The notes under the pieces are model-generated. The model had not been told where the DNA came from, made no database searches, and worked only from the letters and a program-made list of their open reading frames with translations. A stretch of DNA of 64,000 nucleotides from Isoetes taiwanensis. Lineage: Eukaryota > Streptophyta > Lycopodiopsida > Isoetales > Isoetaceae. The stretch is from assembly GCA_021234155.1 (NCBI GenBank), contig JAJEKV010000014.1:8449563-8513562 (forward strand), given 5' to 3'. Numbering within the stretch: the stretch's first letter is position 1; each line of letters starts with the position of its first letter. A program made the position numbers and the translations under genes. Of the stretch, positions 22,871-33,811 are shown in pieces.

Positions 22871-23870
22871 ACCAAAGTGCTCGGGGCCCACATGGAAGAA
22901 TTTGAGGCTCTAGCTGTCCTAAATGGTCACGCCGCAACCTCAACTGAAATTCCACATCTTTTCCACCACCTGCGTGGCTCTCCTCATCAATGGCTCATGT
23001 CCAACAAAAGCCATTGGAAACAAGATCTGGTCGAAATGCGCCCGCTACGTCTCATTACGGGACCACGGATGATGATCAACTTCATCTCAAGCAACTCAAT
23101 GAACTTCAACAAGAACCCACTGAGTCCGCCCGGATTTTCGCGGATCGACTTCACATTCTCGCTAAGTAAGCTCAAGGAGTACCCTACACGAGCCCATTTT
23201 TGGTCGGTTTCTCCAAGGACTTCCTCCCGCTATTCGACTCATGACTGAATACCTGCGTCCAAAAACTTTGGAGCAGGCTATCGACCTTGTCAATCACTCC
23301 GTCAATGTTTCCTCCCGAGGCGTGGCTCTTCAAGAGCTCCCGTTCATTCCACGTCATGGTTCCACAAACGGCTGTTCAGCCTCAACACGCTAATCCACAG
23401 CGAAGTCAAATCTGGTGCCATATTTGCAAATACCAAGGCCATTTGGCCAATGAGTGCAACTCCACCAATGGCCCGCCTCATTGCAAGCGATGCAACATGT
23501 GCAATCATGCCACGGAAGAGTGCACTCGCACTCATCCCACACCGTTCCGCAACAAAATGGTTTATCAAGTGCAAACCACACCTCAGCCACAATCGCACTA
23601 TCAGCAGCCACCTCTTCAGGTGCAGCCCACGCAACTCTATCGCCAGAATGGGACCAACCAGGGGGATCCAACCAACGTCCTCCTTTTGATCCTTCTAAAG
23701 CTCGGTGTTATCCTTTGCCAAGAATGGGGTCATACCACCACGGCGTGTCCTCAACTTCCACAAGTTCAGGTACAGCCTTCGGCACAAATCAGACCACATC
23801 GGTCCGCCTCCACGGCTTACCAACTACGGCTCGCTAATGGCAAACAAGGCCCGACCGGTTCTTAAGAAGC
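22871..23870 (+). pseudogene. E5 gag remnant
   Basis: Plus-strand frames carry a retrotransposon gag helix region (LKEYPTRAHF area) followed by a double Cys-rich zinc-binding region (CHICKYQGHLANEC and CKRCNMCNHATEEC) and a Gln/Pro-rich tail. Broken. Confidence 0.7.
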
Positions 23871-24539
23871 CACCAAGAGCCAAAGAATCACGCTATCAAC
23901 CAGCTTCCAAAGAAATCAACCTCGCCTGGATCAACAAGCCCAAGAGGAAATTTTTCGGGCACTTAATCCTCCGGCCCGGTAGTCAAATTGGGTTGGTTTA
24001 GTTTCACGCTGCACCAAGGCATCACGTCCCTTGACTATTATTGAGGAAGGGCACGCAACCACGCCTTTGCAGTTGACACCATTCCTCATGAGGACGAAAA
24101 AAGGTTCACTTTGCACCTGACTTGGAAAAAGCTCATGCCACATGTCATGCCCAAAGTTCGCCAAAGCATTTTGAACCTCATGCAAGCCGCCAAGGCCGCA
24201 CATTGGCAAATGTTCATGCCACCACTAGAGCTCAACAAAGACAAGATACCCCTTCAACATCTCAACCTCCACGCCTCGGACATATCCCAATATTGCAGCC
24301 GAGGTTGACTTACTCAAAAAGTTGCCGCTTCCCCGCCACGCACTCCCCGCACTGGAACCAGCAGATCCTTTTTCTCATGTACCTCTCGAACTCCAAGAGG
24401 AGCTCGCCAAGATCAAAATTCCTTTAAGCTTGGCAACCATTTTACACCTCGCCCCCGGCTCTCAAGGACCAAGTTACCACTCCCAACTGTTTTAGTTGGG
24501 GCCGTGGCTACCTCTACACCCACGGTCCATGCCACGGTG

Positions 24540-26800
24540 GGGAAATCAGCAAGTCAACCATGTTCAAATCGATGGAGGTAGCTAATCAATCTCATCACGG
24601 ATAAACTCCGCAAACAAATGGGCATCACACAACTCTTTCGTGCCCCATATGACATCAAATTGGCTAATGGCCATATCACGAGACCTCAAGGCGTCACACC
24701 TATTCTTCACATCAACATTGGTGATCTCCGCTTTCCCATGGAATTTGGAGTTTGGAAAGCTGGCGAAGATCCAGGTGACTATGAAATTTGGTAGGCGACC
24801 TTTTCTCCACCGGGCAAAGAGTATCCATTATCGGGCCACGGACGGTTAGTCATCACCGATGGTCATCTCAATGCCACCATGGACTTGCAAACAGGCAGGA
24901 TCATTTCGTTGACAATGCGGAACCCTCTCTCGGATAATGCATTCTCGACGGCTCAATATTTATCAAGTTCAGGCTCCACCTGCGAGTATGCCTCTGTCAT
25001 CCTACCCCGAATATGCTGATCCTTGGGGAGAAATGACTCTTGATCAGGACCAGGCTGTGGCTGCCTTGCTTGACCCCTACCTGGCTCCTTGCAATCGAAT
25101 CCAACGCGTTGATCACTTTTGGATGTCGACACTCCCGCAACTCCACGTTGATGTACACGCCGGTCATGAAGCAACCTCTCGCTAGATGAAACCGAGCAAC
25201 CTCTCTTTTTCACCACGCAAAGTGCCACGCGATCCGGTTATGCTCCAACCCCCGCACACATTGTCCAGGATATCGAAGTAATACCCCATATTCGGGACTC
25301 AAGTCGAGATTGTGGACGTTGGCAACAATCAACCTGTCCGCATTCTTTGCAAATCTTCCGGCTCCTTATCGTATCAGGGCCGTCAAGCCGTTCAAAAATT
25401 CAAACACATTTTCACTCGGAGTTACAAAGATCTTGGGAATCAACAAAAGCTTGGGGAACTCACCATTCCTACCAAATCGATGCACGACCCGGTGTAGCAA
25501 CAACGACGATGATGTGCTCAACCCTAATTACCGTGATCGGCCAAGGCGAAATTGACAAACTCCTTGCTGCAGGTTTGATCTATGAGGTCAAACATTCGAA
25601 TGGGTGAGCCCCATCGCCATTGCCCTTAAGCACAATGGTAAGATCCGGCGTGCGGTGTGGACTATCGGAAACTCAATCGTGCCCGCGAGCGTGATCATTT
25701 TCCACTTCCCTTCACTGCACTGTGTTCCGGAAGAAGTGGCCGGACATGAGATGTACTCCTTTATGGATGGTTTTTCGGCTACAATCAGATCTCCATCAAG
25801 GACTCGATCAACTCAAGACCACTTTCACCACCCCGTGGGGCACTTTTGCCTACAAGGTGGTTCCTTTTGGATTATCCAACTCTCCTTCAACATTTCAACG
25901 CATCATGCTCTCAGTTTTTCATGATTTCATGAAGGAAAATCCCTTCTTGCAAATTTTTCAAGATGACTTCTCTGCCTACAGTTCCATGGCTGACCATTTG
26001 GATAAATTGGAACTCGTCTTCCAAAATGTGATGAGTCCAGGCATTAGTCTCAATCCGAAATGCACCTTTTTGGCGCCACTTCGGTGTTCCGTTAGGCCAT
26101 GTTGTCGCCGAAAGCGAGGAATCACCACCGATCCACGCCAAAATCGGTTATTGTGCTCAAGGCTCAAGCACCAGCCAATATCAAGGAGACACGCTCTTTT
26201 CCGGGAAAGGTCAATTATTACTCCACCTTCATACCGGGTGGCAGTACCATTGCAGATCCCATTCATAAACTCACGGGTGATTTAATCCACGGGCTTGGAA
26301 TTCCCAGCGGAAGCCGCTTTCCAACGGTGAAGCTTTTGCTTACTCGAGCACCGGTTCTTGTTCCTCCTCAATGGGACAAGCCCTTTCACGCGTTCATGTC
26401 GATGTCTCGGCGTTTGCTATTGAGCTGTTCTTTCTCAAGAATATGATCGCATTAATCGACAAACCAAATCGCTACGCCCGGTAGAAAACTCACTTCTGGC
26501 GAAGCGCAACTATTCCGCCACGAGCGTGAAGCTTTGGGTCTCATTTTACGCGGTCCAACGCCTGGCCATTACCTTTGGGCAGTCAAATCAAGTTCTTTGT
26601 GGACCACCAAGCACTCCTCTATTTGATCAACAAGTCCGCCCACGGGCCGCATTGCTCGTTGGGTCCTTCTTCTCCAAGAATTTGCTCCTTTTGAAATCGT
26701 TCATAAGGTCGGGCAAATCTCATGTTGTTCGGATTATCTTTCCCCGCGATCCACACACAGATGATCCCGCAACGGGGTCTCAGACGCCTTTTCGATGCTC
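24540..26800 (+). pseudogene. E5 protease, reverse transcriptase and RNase H remnants
   Basis: Near 24560-24790 lies protease-like sequence (FDIKLANGH-type flap region and a DGGS-like start). From about 25540 reverse transcriptase content follows (EIDKLLAAGLIYEV, VVPFGLSNSPSTFQ, active-site-like FQDDFSAYSSM, SLNPKCTF). RNase H-like content continues to about 26800. Several breaks; fossil. Confidence 0.75.
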
Positions 26801-26949
26801 AGCTCTTTTAGTCCGCGGCAACACCACATTGGTTCCATGATTTTCAGCAAGCACCTCCTCACGGTGCTCTTCCACCGTAAGATGAGACGCCTTCCTCGCC
26901 GCGGCGACAATCCTGCCGCCATCAATTTCTCGAGAGGTCCGGTGACTAC

Positions 26950-27900
26950 ACCATGGTTGCCGGACATCTCTACAAAAGGGTAAGGACACCATCCTTCGAC
27001 GACTGTGTTCTACCTCATGAAGTTCCGGACATTGTTCGAGAAGCTCATCAAGGGCTCGGTGGTGGTCATTTTCATGGTGACACCACGCACGCAAAAATCC
27101 TTCTAGCCGGGTATTATTGGCCCACGCTCTTCAAAGATGCTCACGCCCACGCCCAAGACGTGTGACGCTTGCCGGCCGGGTGGGGACGCCCCCCGCCCGC
27201 GGACGCTCTTCCCTTGACGCCGGCCGCCACGCCACTTCCCTTCAAAGAAATGGGGAATGGACTTTGTGGGACCTATAGATCCTCCCGCGGCACACTCGCG
27301 TGCGATACATTCTCCGTTCTCACCGACCACGCCACCAAATGGGCGGAAGCTTGTGCACTTCCGCACAACACCGCAGCAAGCACGGCTAGAGTCCTCTATC
27401 AACAAATTATCACACGATTCGGCTGCCCCACCTGAGCTGGTCGATGACCGTGGTGTTCATTTCATCAATCATACTATCAAGGAGCTGACGGATTATCTCC
27501 CGATACATCATCACAAGAGCACACCTTACTATCCTCAAGGCAATGGGTTGGCGTAAAGCACCAACAAAACTCGGGTCACCATTCTCAAGAAAAATTTGTG
27601 ACGCTCCCCGCATGCATTGGCGTATAAAACTTCCCATCGTTCTTTTGGGCCTACAATACTTGTTTCAAGATTGCTACGGGTCACACTCCTTTTAAATTGG
27701 TTTATGGTCGAAGCTCTCATGCCGTTTGAATACATCCTTCCAACACTCGTTTTAACCGGCTCTTCGCTCATAATCCACCCGGCCGTGACTCAAAGAACGG
27801 GTCTATCAATTAGAACAGTTGGATGAACTTCGAAGGGATGCTTATATTCGTGTTCTTCATGGACAACAGTTGCAAAAATCTTTACATGACAAACGTTTGA
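26950..27900 (+). pseudogene. E5 integrase remnant
   Basis: Plus-strand frames show the zinc-domain region (GGHFHGDTTHAKILLAGYYWP), the start of the core (MDFVGPIDPP), HATKWAEACALPHNTAAS, RFGCP, then VDDRGVHFINHTIKELT and the HKSTPYYPQGNG block that carries the catalytic Glu region. The C-terminal part lies beyond E6 at 28492-28721. Broken. Confidence 0.78.
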
Positions 27901-27937
27901 AGACAAAAACATTCAAAGAAGGAGATTTGGTTCTTCC

Positions 27938-28492
27938 ATTAGAGGTAATTTGAGATCTCATTTTGTCCCATTAAGGGATGCTTAAAAAGCCACATCAGCT
28001 TTTTGAACTGTCCAATAAGAGAAGAGCTCCAGTGTATTTTATTCCAGTATTATGTGGCAGCAGTAATTAATGCAGTTCTAACTAACTTTTGCAGTGTCAT
28101 CTTTCTACTATAACTTTTGATCAAAAACTCCGATTCGAACACTATTTGTGGCAATGGATTCGTCTCCTCAAGATCTTTCTAATGACAACCCATTGTTATA
28201 TCTTTTGGAATGTAAATATATAAGAAAAGAGCAAAAAACCATATTTTTTAAGGTTAACACATATGGCTTGTATTGAAATACATCATAACCATATATCACT
28301 TGAAAGATCTTTTCATTCTGCATCTAATGCAACAAACGCCGCAGCATTTTCATGAGTAGATCAAAAGTTATAGGGAAAAAACGACAGCAATGAAGTTGTT
28401 AATGCTGCATTAATTGCAGTTTGATGTAGAGTACTCATTCTATTGGAGGATTCTTATGGGGACAAAAGGAGATCTCAAATTACCTCTAATGT
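27938..28492. mobile_element. E6: hairpin DNA transposon (MITE) inside E5
   Basis: Terminal inverted repeats of about 32 bp, starting ATTAGAGGTAATTTGAGATC and ending GATCTCAAATTACCTCTAAT, differ by one base. Pairing continues inward (CAGTAATTAATGCAG with CTGCATTAATTGCAG, TATAACTTTTGATC with GATCAAAAGTTATA), so almost the whole 555 bp folds back on itself. It has no coding capacity. A TA just outside GAGGTAATT on both sides would fit a TA target duplication, but a longer terminal repeat is equally possible. It splits the integrase C-terminal part of E5. The superfamily is not certain. Confidence 0.85.
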
Positions 28493-28721
28493 TTATGATT
28501 CCAGGTACAAAAATTTTCCGGGTAAACTCAAGTTTCGTTGGCTTGGCCCTTATCAAATTGTTCAAGTGGTTAGACCAAGCGTTTTCCAACTAGCTGAGTT
28601 AGATGGCACTCCATTACCTACATTGGTTAATGGTTTTCGTCTCAAAGCATTTCATCACACAGAAAGTGAACATCAACACACAGAGACAGTTCAAGAAGCA
28701 AACACCACAGAAAGTGACTAG
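28493..28721 (+). pseudogene. E5 integrase C-terminal remnant
   Basis: After E6 the plus strand reads SRYKNFPGKLKFRWLGPYQI, then VQVVRPSVFQLAELDG and LPTLVNGFRLKAFH. This is the usual KF..RWLGPY.V...G...L..L.G....NG.RLK.. C-terminal integrase pattern. Confidence 0.8.
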
Positions 28722-29668
28722 AAAGGCGGTATATTATATTATAGTGGAGATTTTTTTACAAAATGTGGGCGCAGCCCAGCTATTTCCGCTATGGGCACTG
28801 CCCTCTATACAAAAACGGGCTCAGAGCCCTATCTACTAAGTCCTAAGAGGCAAAACCCCCTACTCCGGGTTGGAGCAGAGGTAATGCGCTGGGGAGATGG
28901 TAAAGGTTACGGCCCGGATCCCAAGCCGAAGGTGCGAGAACCACCTCCATCCCGCGTTGGTCTTCTGTGGGATGTTCAGCCATCCTACACACCGGTAGGT
29001 CCATTCAATGCCACGGTTGTGGCGGCGCCGAAGATCCGCATAATTCATCTTGCAAGTGATCCACTCCTCGGCGGTTAGTGGGCATCGTGGCGATCTTCGT
29101 TCAAGTTCAAGCAGCCATACCGGCGCCATCGGATGCCTTCGTTCCTCTCGGTTCGCCTTATATAGCCCCGAGGAACTCCTTGTCGGCGTGGACCAATCAC
29201 ACAAATCGCCAACGTGTTTGCAATGCAAATTTGTTTCTAAAATGAGAATCTGTTCTCCGCCGCATATCTAGCCATGGTACCTTCGACACACATTCCTTTT
29301 AATGATATCCCACCGAGTTGCCCGGATTGAATGCCATTCCTTCTTTTCACGCCGTCAAACATTAATGGGTGTCCTTTGCCATCTGTCACATCCGATCTTT
29401 CTTTCACGCCTCATCCTCACCGTTCATTGCTTCTCCCTTCCGTTTTTGGGACTTAGCCAAATTTTTGCCTCTCAATACCCTTCTTGGCATCTTTTGACAT
29501 TTTGGCACCATCAACGGTTCCAGTTTTCGCACTCTTCATACCTCTTTCGCCTCCTCGGTTGCGCCCTAAAACAAACCTTTTCGCTTTCTGCGCCTTTGTC
29601 CTCCAGGTGCTTTCGACTTTCGTCTTCCGCCTTTGGCATCCCTCTTCGTTTACGCGACATCATCCCCA
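28722..29668 (+). other. E5 region downstream of pol, no domain recognised
   Basis: About 950 bp between the integrase end and the extra ORF region. Open stretches exist on both strands but none has recognisable content. Confidence 0.4.
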
Positions 29669-32558
29669 TGGCTGCCCCACGATTTTCTACACTTCAAAGC
29701 CGCTCCCAAGGATCCGCCCTTTTTGCATCTCAGATCCTTCTTGACGCCCACTTTCCGTGAAGCCCTTGTTGGCCCAAATAAAGAAGTTTGAGCGACACCA
29801 GCTTTTCTGAATTCTCTCAAATGGAACTTCGGCTCCAAATCGACCCGATTCGCGTAGGTTCATCGCCAATATCGTTTATAGCCCGCAAAGGTTACACGAT
29901 CGCGGTCGATGGCACCACTATTTCGTTGACTCAACATTTGATTTTACGAGGTATTTCATATTCCCTTGCACACCCCTTTGTGTATCATGGTGCGCTATAT
30001 ACGTGATATCGATGTCCGCGAGTTTGGTGCACACGCTTATCATGCCAATGTCCATCGTCGACCAATATCGACAAGCCTCCGCGAAACCTTTGTCAAATTT
30101 CGTGGCGAAAAAATTCTTGGGTATTCTATCAAGAACACCCATATCAATAAGCCTTTCTATAACCTGGTCCTCACCGCTACACACTCCAAACACCACATAG
30201 ATTGGCCCCAAATGATGTTCTATCGTCTTCTCCAAGAAATGGACCGCCTTGGGTACCACTTCCATTTCTCGAAGTTTACGTGGGAGGCCACTTTCAAGCC
30301 CTCATCCGTCATTACTTCCCTCCCACACCACCAAATTCTCATAATTCCACTCAGCGCTCCCTTCCAATCACTCACCAAGTTGGCACTTCACGCCCGTCTT
30401 CCCTCGGGTCATGTCCACAGTCACACCCATGTCACTTTGTCTCCTCCTCCGCTACACCATCCACTTCACATCATTTTTCCTGGACATCCTGGACTGTGCA
30501 ACAGAACCTCCACCACCACAACACCCTCGCCGGGGTTGTTGTATCGATTAGACAGGATGCTCAAGGATGCTTTGCTCTCAAGTTACAAGAATCCCAAGAC
30601 GCTCTTATGAGCGGGGTTCAACGGGCACTAGAGGCCTCTGATGCGGTACACCAGGACCTTCTGCCGCGAAGCGCCCAAGTTGCAACTTTGGAGGCCAAAC
30701 TTCAAGACAAGCATGAAGCTCTCTTACGGGCTCATGCGGATCTCAAAAGTACACAAGCTCAAGTCAGCCAACTTCGCTAGATCAGCGGGCTCAGCTCGGT
30801 CGAGAAATTCAGACTTTATTGGAGCACAACAAGTCCAAAGCCGCTCTCTCCGAGTACCAAGGACGCAGAGATATTGCTAAACTCAATGCCTTGTACTCCG
30901 AGGCGTGTGAAAATTTCAGCACTCAAGTTCAAAATCTTTCAGCGGGGACGCTCAAGTTAGCCTCCTTGACGGCTCAGCTTTCTACCACGGACCTCTCACT
31001 CACCTCTCTTCAAGATCACTTTTACGAGGTGCGTAAGCGTAAGATCTTGGATGACGCGGAGATTGCCGCGGTTGCCGTCTCAATACACCGGGAAATCTTC
31101 CTCCCAGTCAACACTTCTCGGCGGGTCCGTGACCCGATCCACGCCTTGCTTTCGAAAAGGGACAACCGGATCCGTGATCTCGAACAACAAACCGGCAAGC
31201 TATTGATCTGGCGATGAGGCTCAAGCCAAACTTGACGCCCATACCGCCATTCTTTCGCGAATGCCCGTTGACTTCCAGTTCCCTCCCCGCTATCGCGATT
31301 ATGTGGTTGCTCGACGCCACCTCTTCTTCCTTTCGGTGGCATGCGGCCGATGGCCCCTGTGGATATTCCCCTCGGCGGTCGCAGATTTTCTTGATTTGGC
31401 CAGAACTCTCCATTGAAGACAAAGGGTTGTGGCGTTGCCCTTGTCGCCTTTGATCTCATACATCGCGGCCGATCCGGACTTTATCACCTTCAGAGTGGTT
31501 CAGCCCATGGCTTACATATTTCATGATTTTTATCTAGGTGATACGGGAACACTTTGGAAATGGGCCACGCCCGGCTTTTCCGGGGTGACCCTAACGCGTG
31601 CAATGGGTGCTTCGGGATAACAATCCATATCTTGCGGATCCCGCCGGACCCAAACTCTTCATCGAGTACATGCCCGAGCTTGCCAATCATTTATCTCTCG
31701 GCAAGCGAAGCGGCCGCAACAAATCGGGAAGTATCTAGGACATCCCAGGATCTTCCCTATGCACAAATTTATATGCAGCACCTCGCCGATTACAATCGAT
31801 TACAAGCTCTGTTGGATAGCAAAGGCGGTCCCCACGGGATGGGATATCCTCCCGTCAACTCTCGACTCTGCTTCTCTTTGGGATCGTTGGTGTGGGGCTC
31901 TTGATCCGGATCTTGTCGGGCCGGTTCGGGGAGACTGGCTCAAGAACCCACGCCCACGGGCATGGTTCCTTCTCCCTATGCTTCCCTGGGCGTACCTCCA
32001 CGCCCCAGGTTCCTGACTTCTGATTGGCGCCTTCCTTTTTGGACCAAGGTCATGGATGGTCATGCAGGCTGGACACCACCTCAGATCTCGACGGATCTCC
32101 GGTGGGATCCACGTTTTGTTCGCCGCTCACATTGGGAAGAAGGTGCCACTCTGGACAACACCACCAATTGGATCTACATTGCTAATGAGCGTGGTTGGCA
32201 ACAGCCCGCGGATGCGCTTCATGGTCTCAACACCTTCTTGCAGAATGCCTCCACCTCACGATCCTTACGCCCATCTTCAAGCGTGATTTTGCGCTGCTCT
32301 CAAATGCATTTTGCTAAGCTCCTTAAATCGGCCGGCCCCATTTTTCATCGCAATCCGAATGCCGTGTTGTCGGTGCCTTTGGCCTTCAGACCTGTCTCCT
32401 CATGGAATGTCAGTACATTTCTTCAGACGCCCACGCTGCCCTTGAAGACATGGTACGCTCTCGCTTTCTTATTGATGCCGATCCTGCCCTTGGCCAAAAC
32501 ACTCCTCAAGCTCTTCAATCACGCCAAGATCTCATAAGCCAGTACCATAATGGTGCCC
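29669..32558 (+). pseudogene. E5 extra (non gag-pol) coding relic with coiled-coil stretches
   Basis: Downstream of pol and before the polypurine tract, plus-strand frames from about 29669 onward carry protein-like content. Examples are 29966-30295 (VREFGAHAYHANVHRRP, then WPQMMFYRLLQEMDRLGY), a Pro/Ser/His-rich linker, and heptad-like stretches at about 30560-30777 (ALEASDAVHQDLLPRSAQVA, then LEAKLQDKHEALLRAHADL) and 30850-31215. Some plant Tat-lineage elements carry an additional ORF between pol and the 3' LTR, and this is a candidate. Broken; function unknown. Confidence 0.55.
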
Positions 32559-32647
32559 GTCCTCACTCCCGTGAGGATCACTTTCAGACAGATGGCTTCC
32601 CGCCCTCCGAAACGCTTCCTCCTTTTCTTCACTCTGAGTGTCGTTTG

Positions 32648-32658
32648 GTGGGGGGGAG
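32648..32658 (+). promoter_or_regulatory. E5 polypurine tract
   Basis: GTGGGGGGGAG lies immediately before the 3' LTR, the expected plus-strand primer position. Confidence 0.8.
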
Positions 32659-33246
32659 TGTTAGTCCTGTGCCTCCTGGTACAGGACTATTCATGCATAC
32701 GACAGACCAGGTCAAGCTCAAGGATCCTCAGTCAGCCACGGGTCAGACATCCAAGGCTCCGCAGAAGACCAAGCAGCAGACCACGCAGTCAAAGTCCGTG
32801 GGAGGCCAACAAGAGGCGCCTTTTCGGACAAGTAGCGTGACGTCCTTGCGCCGCCTCGCCCGTCGGCGTGATTCTAGGCACTTCAAGAGGCACCGCCAAC
32901 ATTCCTGCAGAATCGGGCCTCCTTCCGTGAGTCGACAGAGATCGGTCGAGTGTCTATATTGGGCCCAAGGCCATTGTACTATATATATGAGTAGAGTTAG
33001 CTCATAAGTTTTTAGATGAGTTTTGAGTCTTGTCTCCTTTCAGTTTTCTCTCTATTGCGAGAGCTCATGTATTTTCATCATTGATATCAAGGAAGCTTAT
33101 CATCTTTCTCTCATTTGTTCTGTTTTCTTCCTTTTCTTCTCTTCTTGCAAATCCCGCGTGACATAGTCCCCCGGACTCTCCTGTTAGATCCACGGGTCCT
33201 CACAGAGGGCTGTCTTCCAGGAGTTCCCGAACCCAGACCCCAAACA
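32659..33246 (+). repeat. E5 3' LTR
   Basis: Starts TGTTAGTCCTG and ends CCCCAAACA; matches 21597-22182, with differences concentrated in the GC-rich half (about 32728-32860). GATTT follows at 33247. Confidence 0.9.
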
Positions 33247-33548
33247 GATTTCAGCCGCATCTGCGCAATAAACAACCGCGCCTTATCACCTTTATTGGTA
33301 GCCTCAAAGAAGGTTTCAAGCTTGTCAATCCAAGCCATCGCCTCCTCAGCAGTGCCCTTCCCATCCCAATCCGGGATCTTTGTGCGCTCGAGACTGTGGA
33401 TGTCCTCCTTGCTCAATCCAGAACTCTTCAGTGACTGCTCCACAACAGCACTAGCACCAGGTACATCCGGGTCCACCACCACTACTGCCGGAGACTTCCC
33501 TTTCTCCGCAGACTTCCCTAGGCCATCCGTGCCAGCAAGGGTCTCCAA
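33247..33548 (-). pseudogene. E4 gag N-terminal part
   Basis: The minus-strand frame starting at 33548 (METLAGTDGLGKSAEKGK) continues to IPDWDGKGTAEEAMAWIDK and LETFFEATNKGDKARLFIAQ, the usual beginning of a plant chromovirus gag capsid domain. It stops at the E5 insertion boundary. Confidence 0.85.
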
Positions 33549-33798
33549 AAGCGGTTCTCATAGCGGTCCGAGTATCCAATACAACCTTTGAGGCTCACAG
33601 ACACCCAAAGAAGTCCTCGCCCCGCCCGTCGCATGGTCTCGGGTTCTTTCGGGTTTCCCAGACAAGGAGCGGCTAGCCCTCAGAGACATCGGGGTTCCTC
33701 CTCCATAGGAGTCGCCACGCCTCAAGCATACAAGATGTGCGCTGCGCACTAGTCTCGGGCGCTCCATCTCGCCTACTCAAGGTCCAAGCCGCAACTTA
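33549..33798 (-). other. E4 leader between primer site and gag
   Basis: About 250 bp of untranslated leader between the primer-binding site and the gag start at 33548. No feature is recognised. Confidence 0.6.
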
Positions 33799-33810
33799 GG
33801 CTCGATACCA
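33799..33810 (-). promoter_or_regulatory. E4 primer-binding site
   Basis: On the minus strand this reads TGGTATCGAGCC, close to the initiator-Met tRNA 3' complement (TGGTATCAGAGCC), next to the 5' LTR. Confidence 0.75.
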
Positions 33811-33811
33811 T

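Larger units (their letters stand above)
21597..33246 (+). mobile_element. E5: Ty3/gypsy element inserted in the gag of E4, broken
   Basis: LTRs of about 587 bp (21597-22182 and 32659-33246), flanked by GATTT. The plus-strand order is gag with zinc knuckles, protease, reverse transcriptase, RNase H, integrase, then about 3.9 kb with an extra coding relic, a G-rich polypurine tract, and the 3' LTR. Integrase features (WGMDFVGPI-like start, TPYYPQGNG) and the absence of a chromodomain point to the Tat/Athila side of plant gypsy elements. The coding parts carry many breaks. E6 is inserted within it. No initiator-Met primer site follows the 5' LTR. Confidence 0.88.

Noticed and set aside
22051-22905. 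Long open stretches on both strands at the start of E5
   Set aside because: GC-rich LTR and leader sequence read in several frames; no gag content until later.
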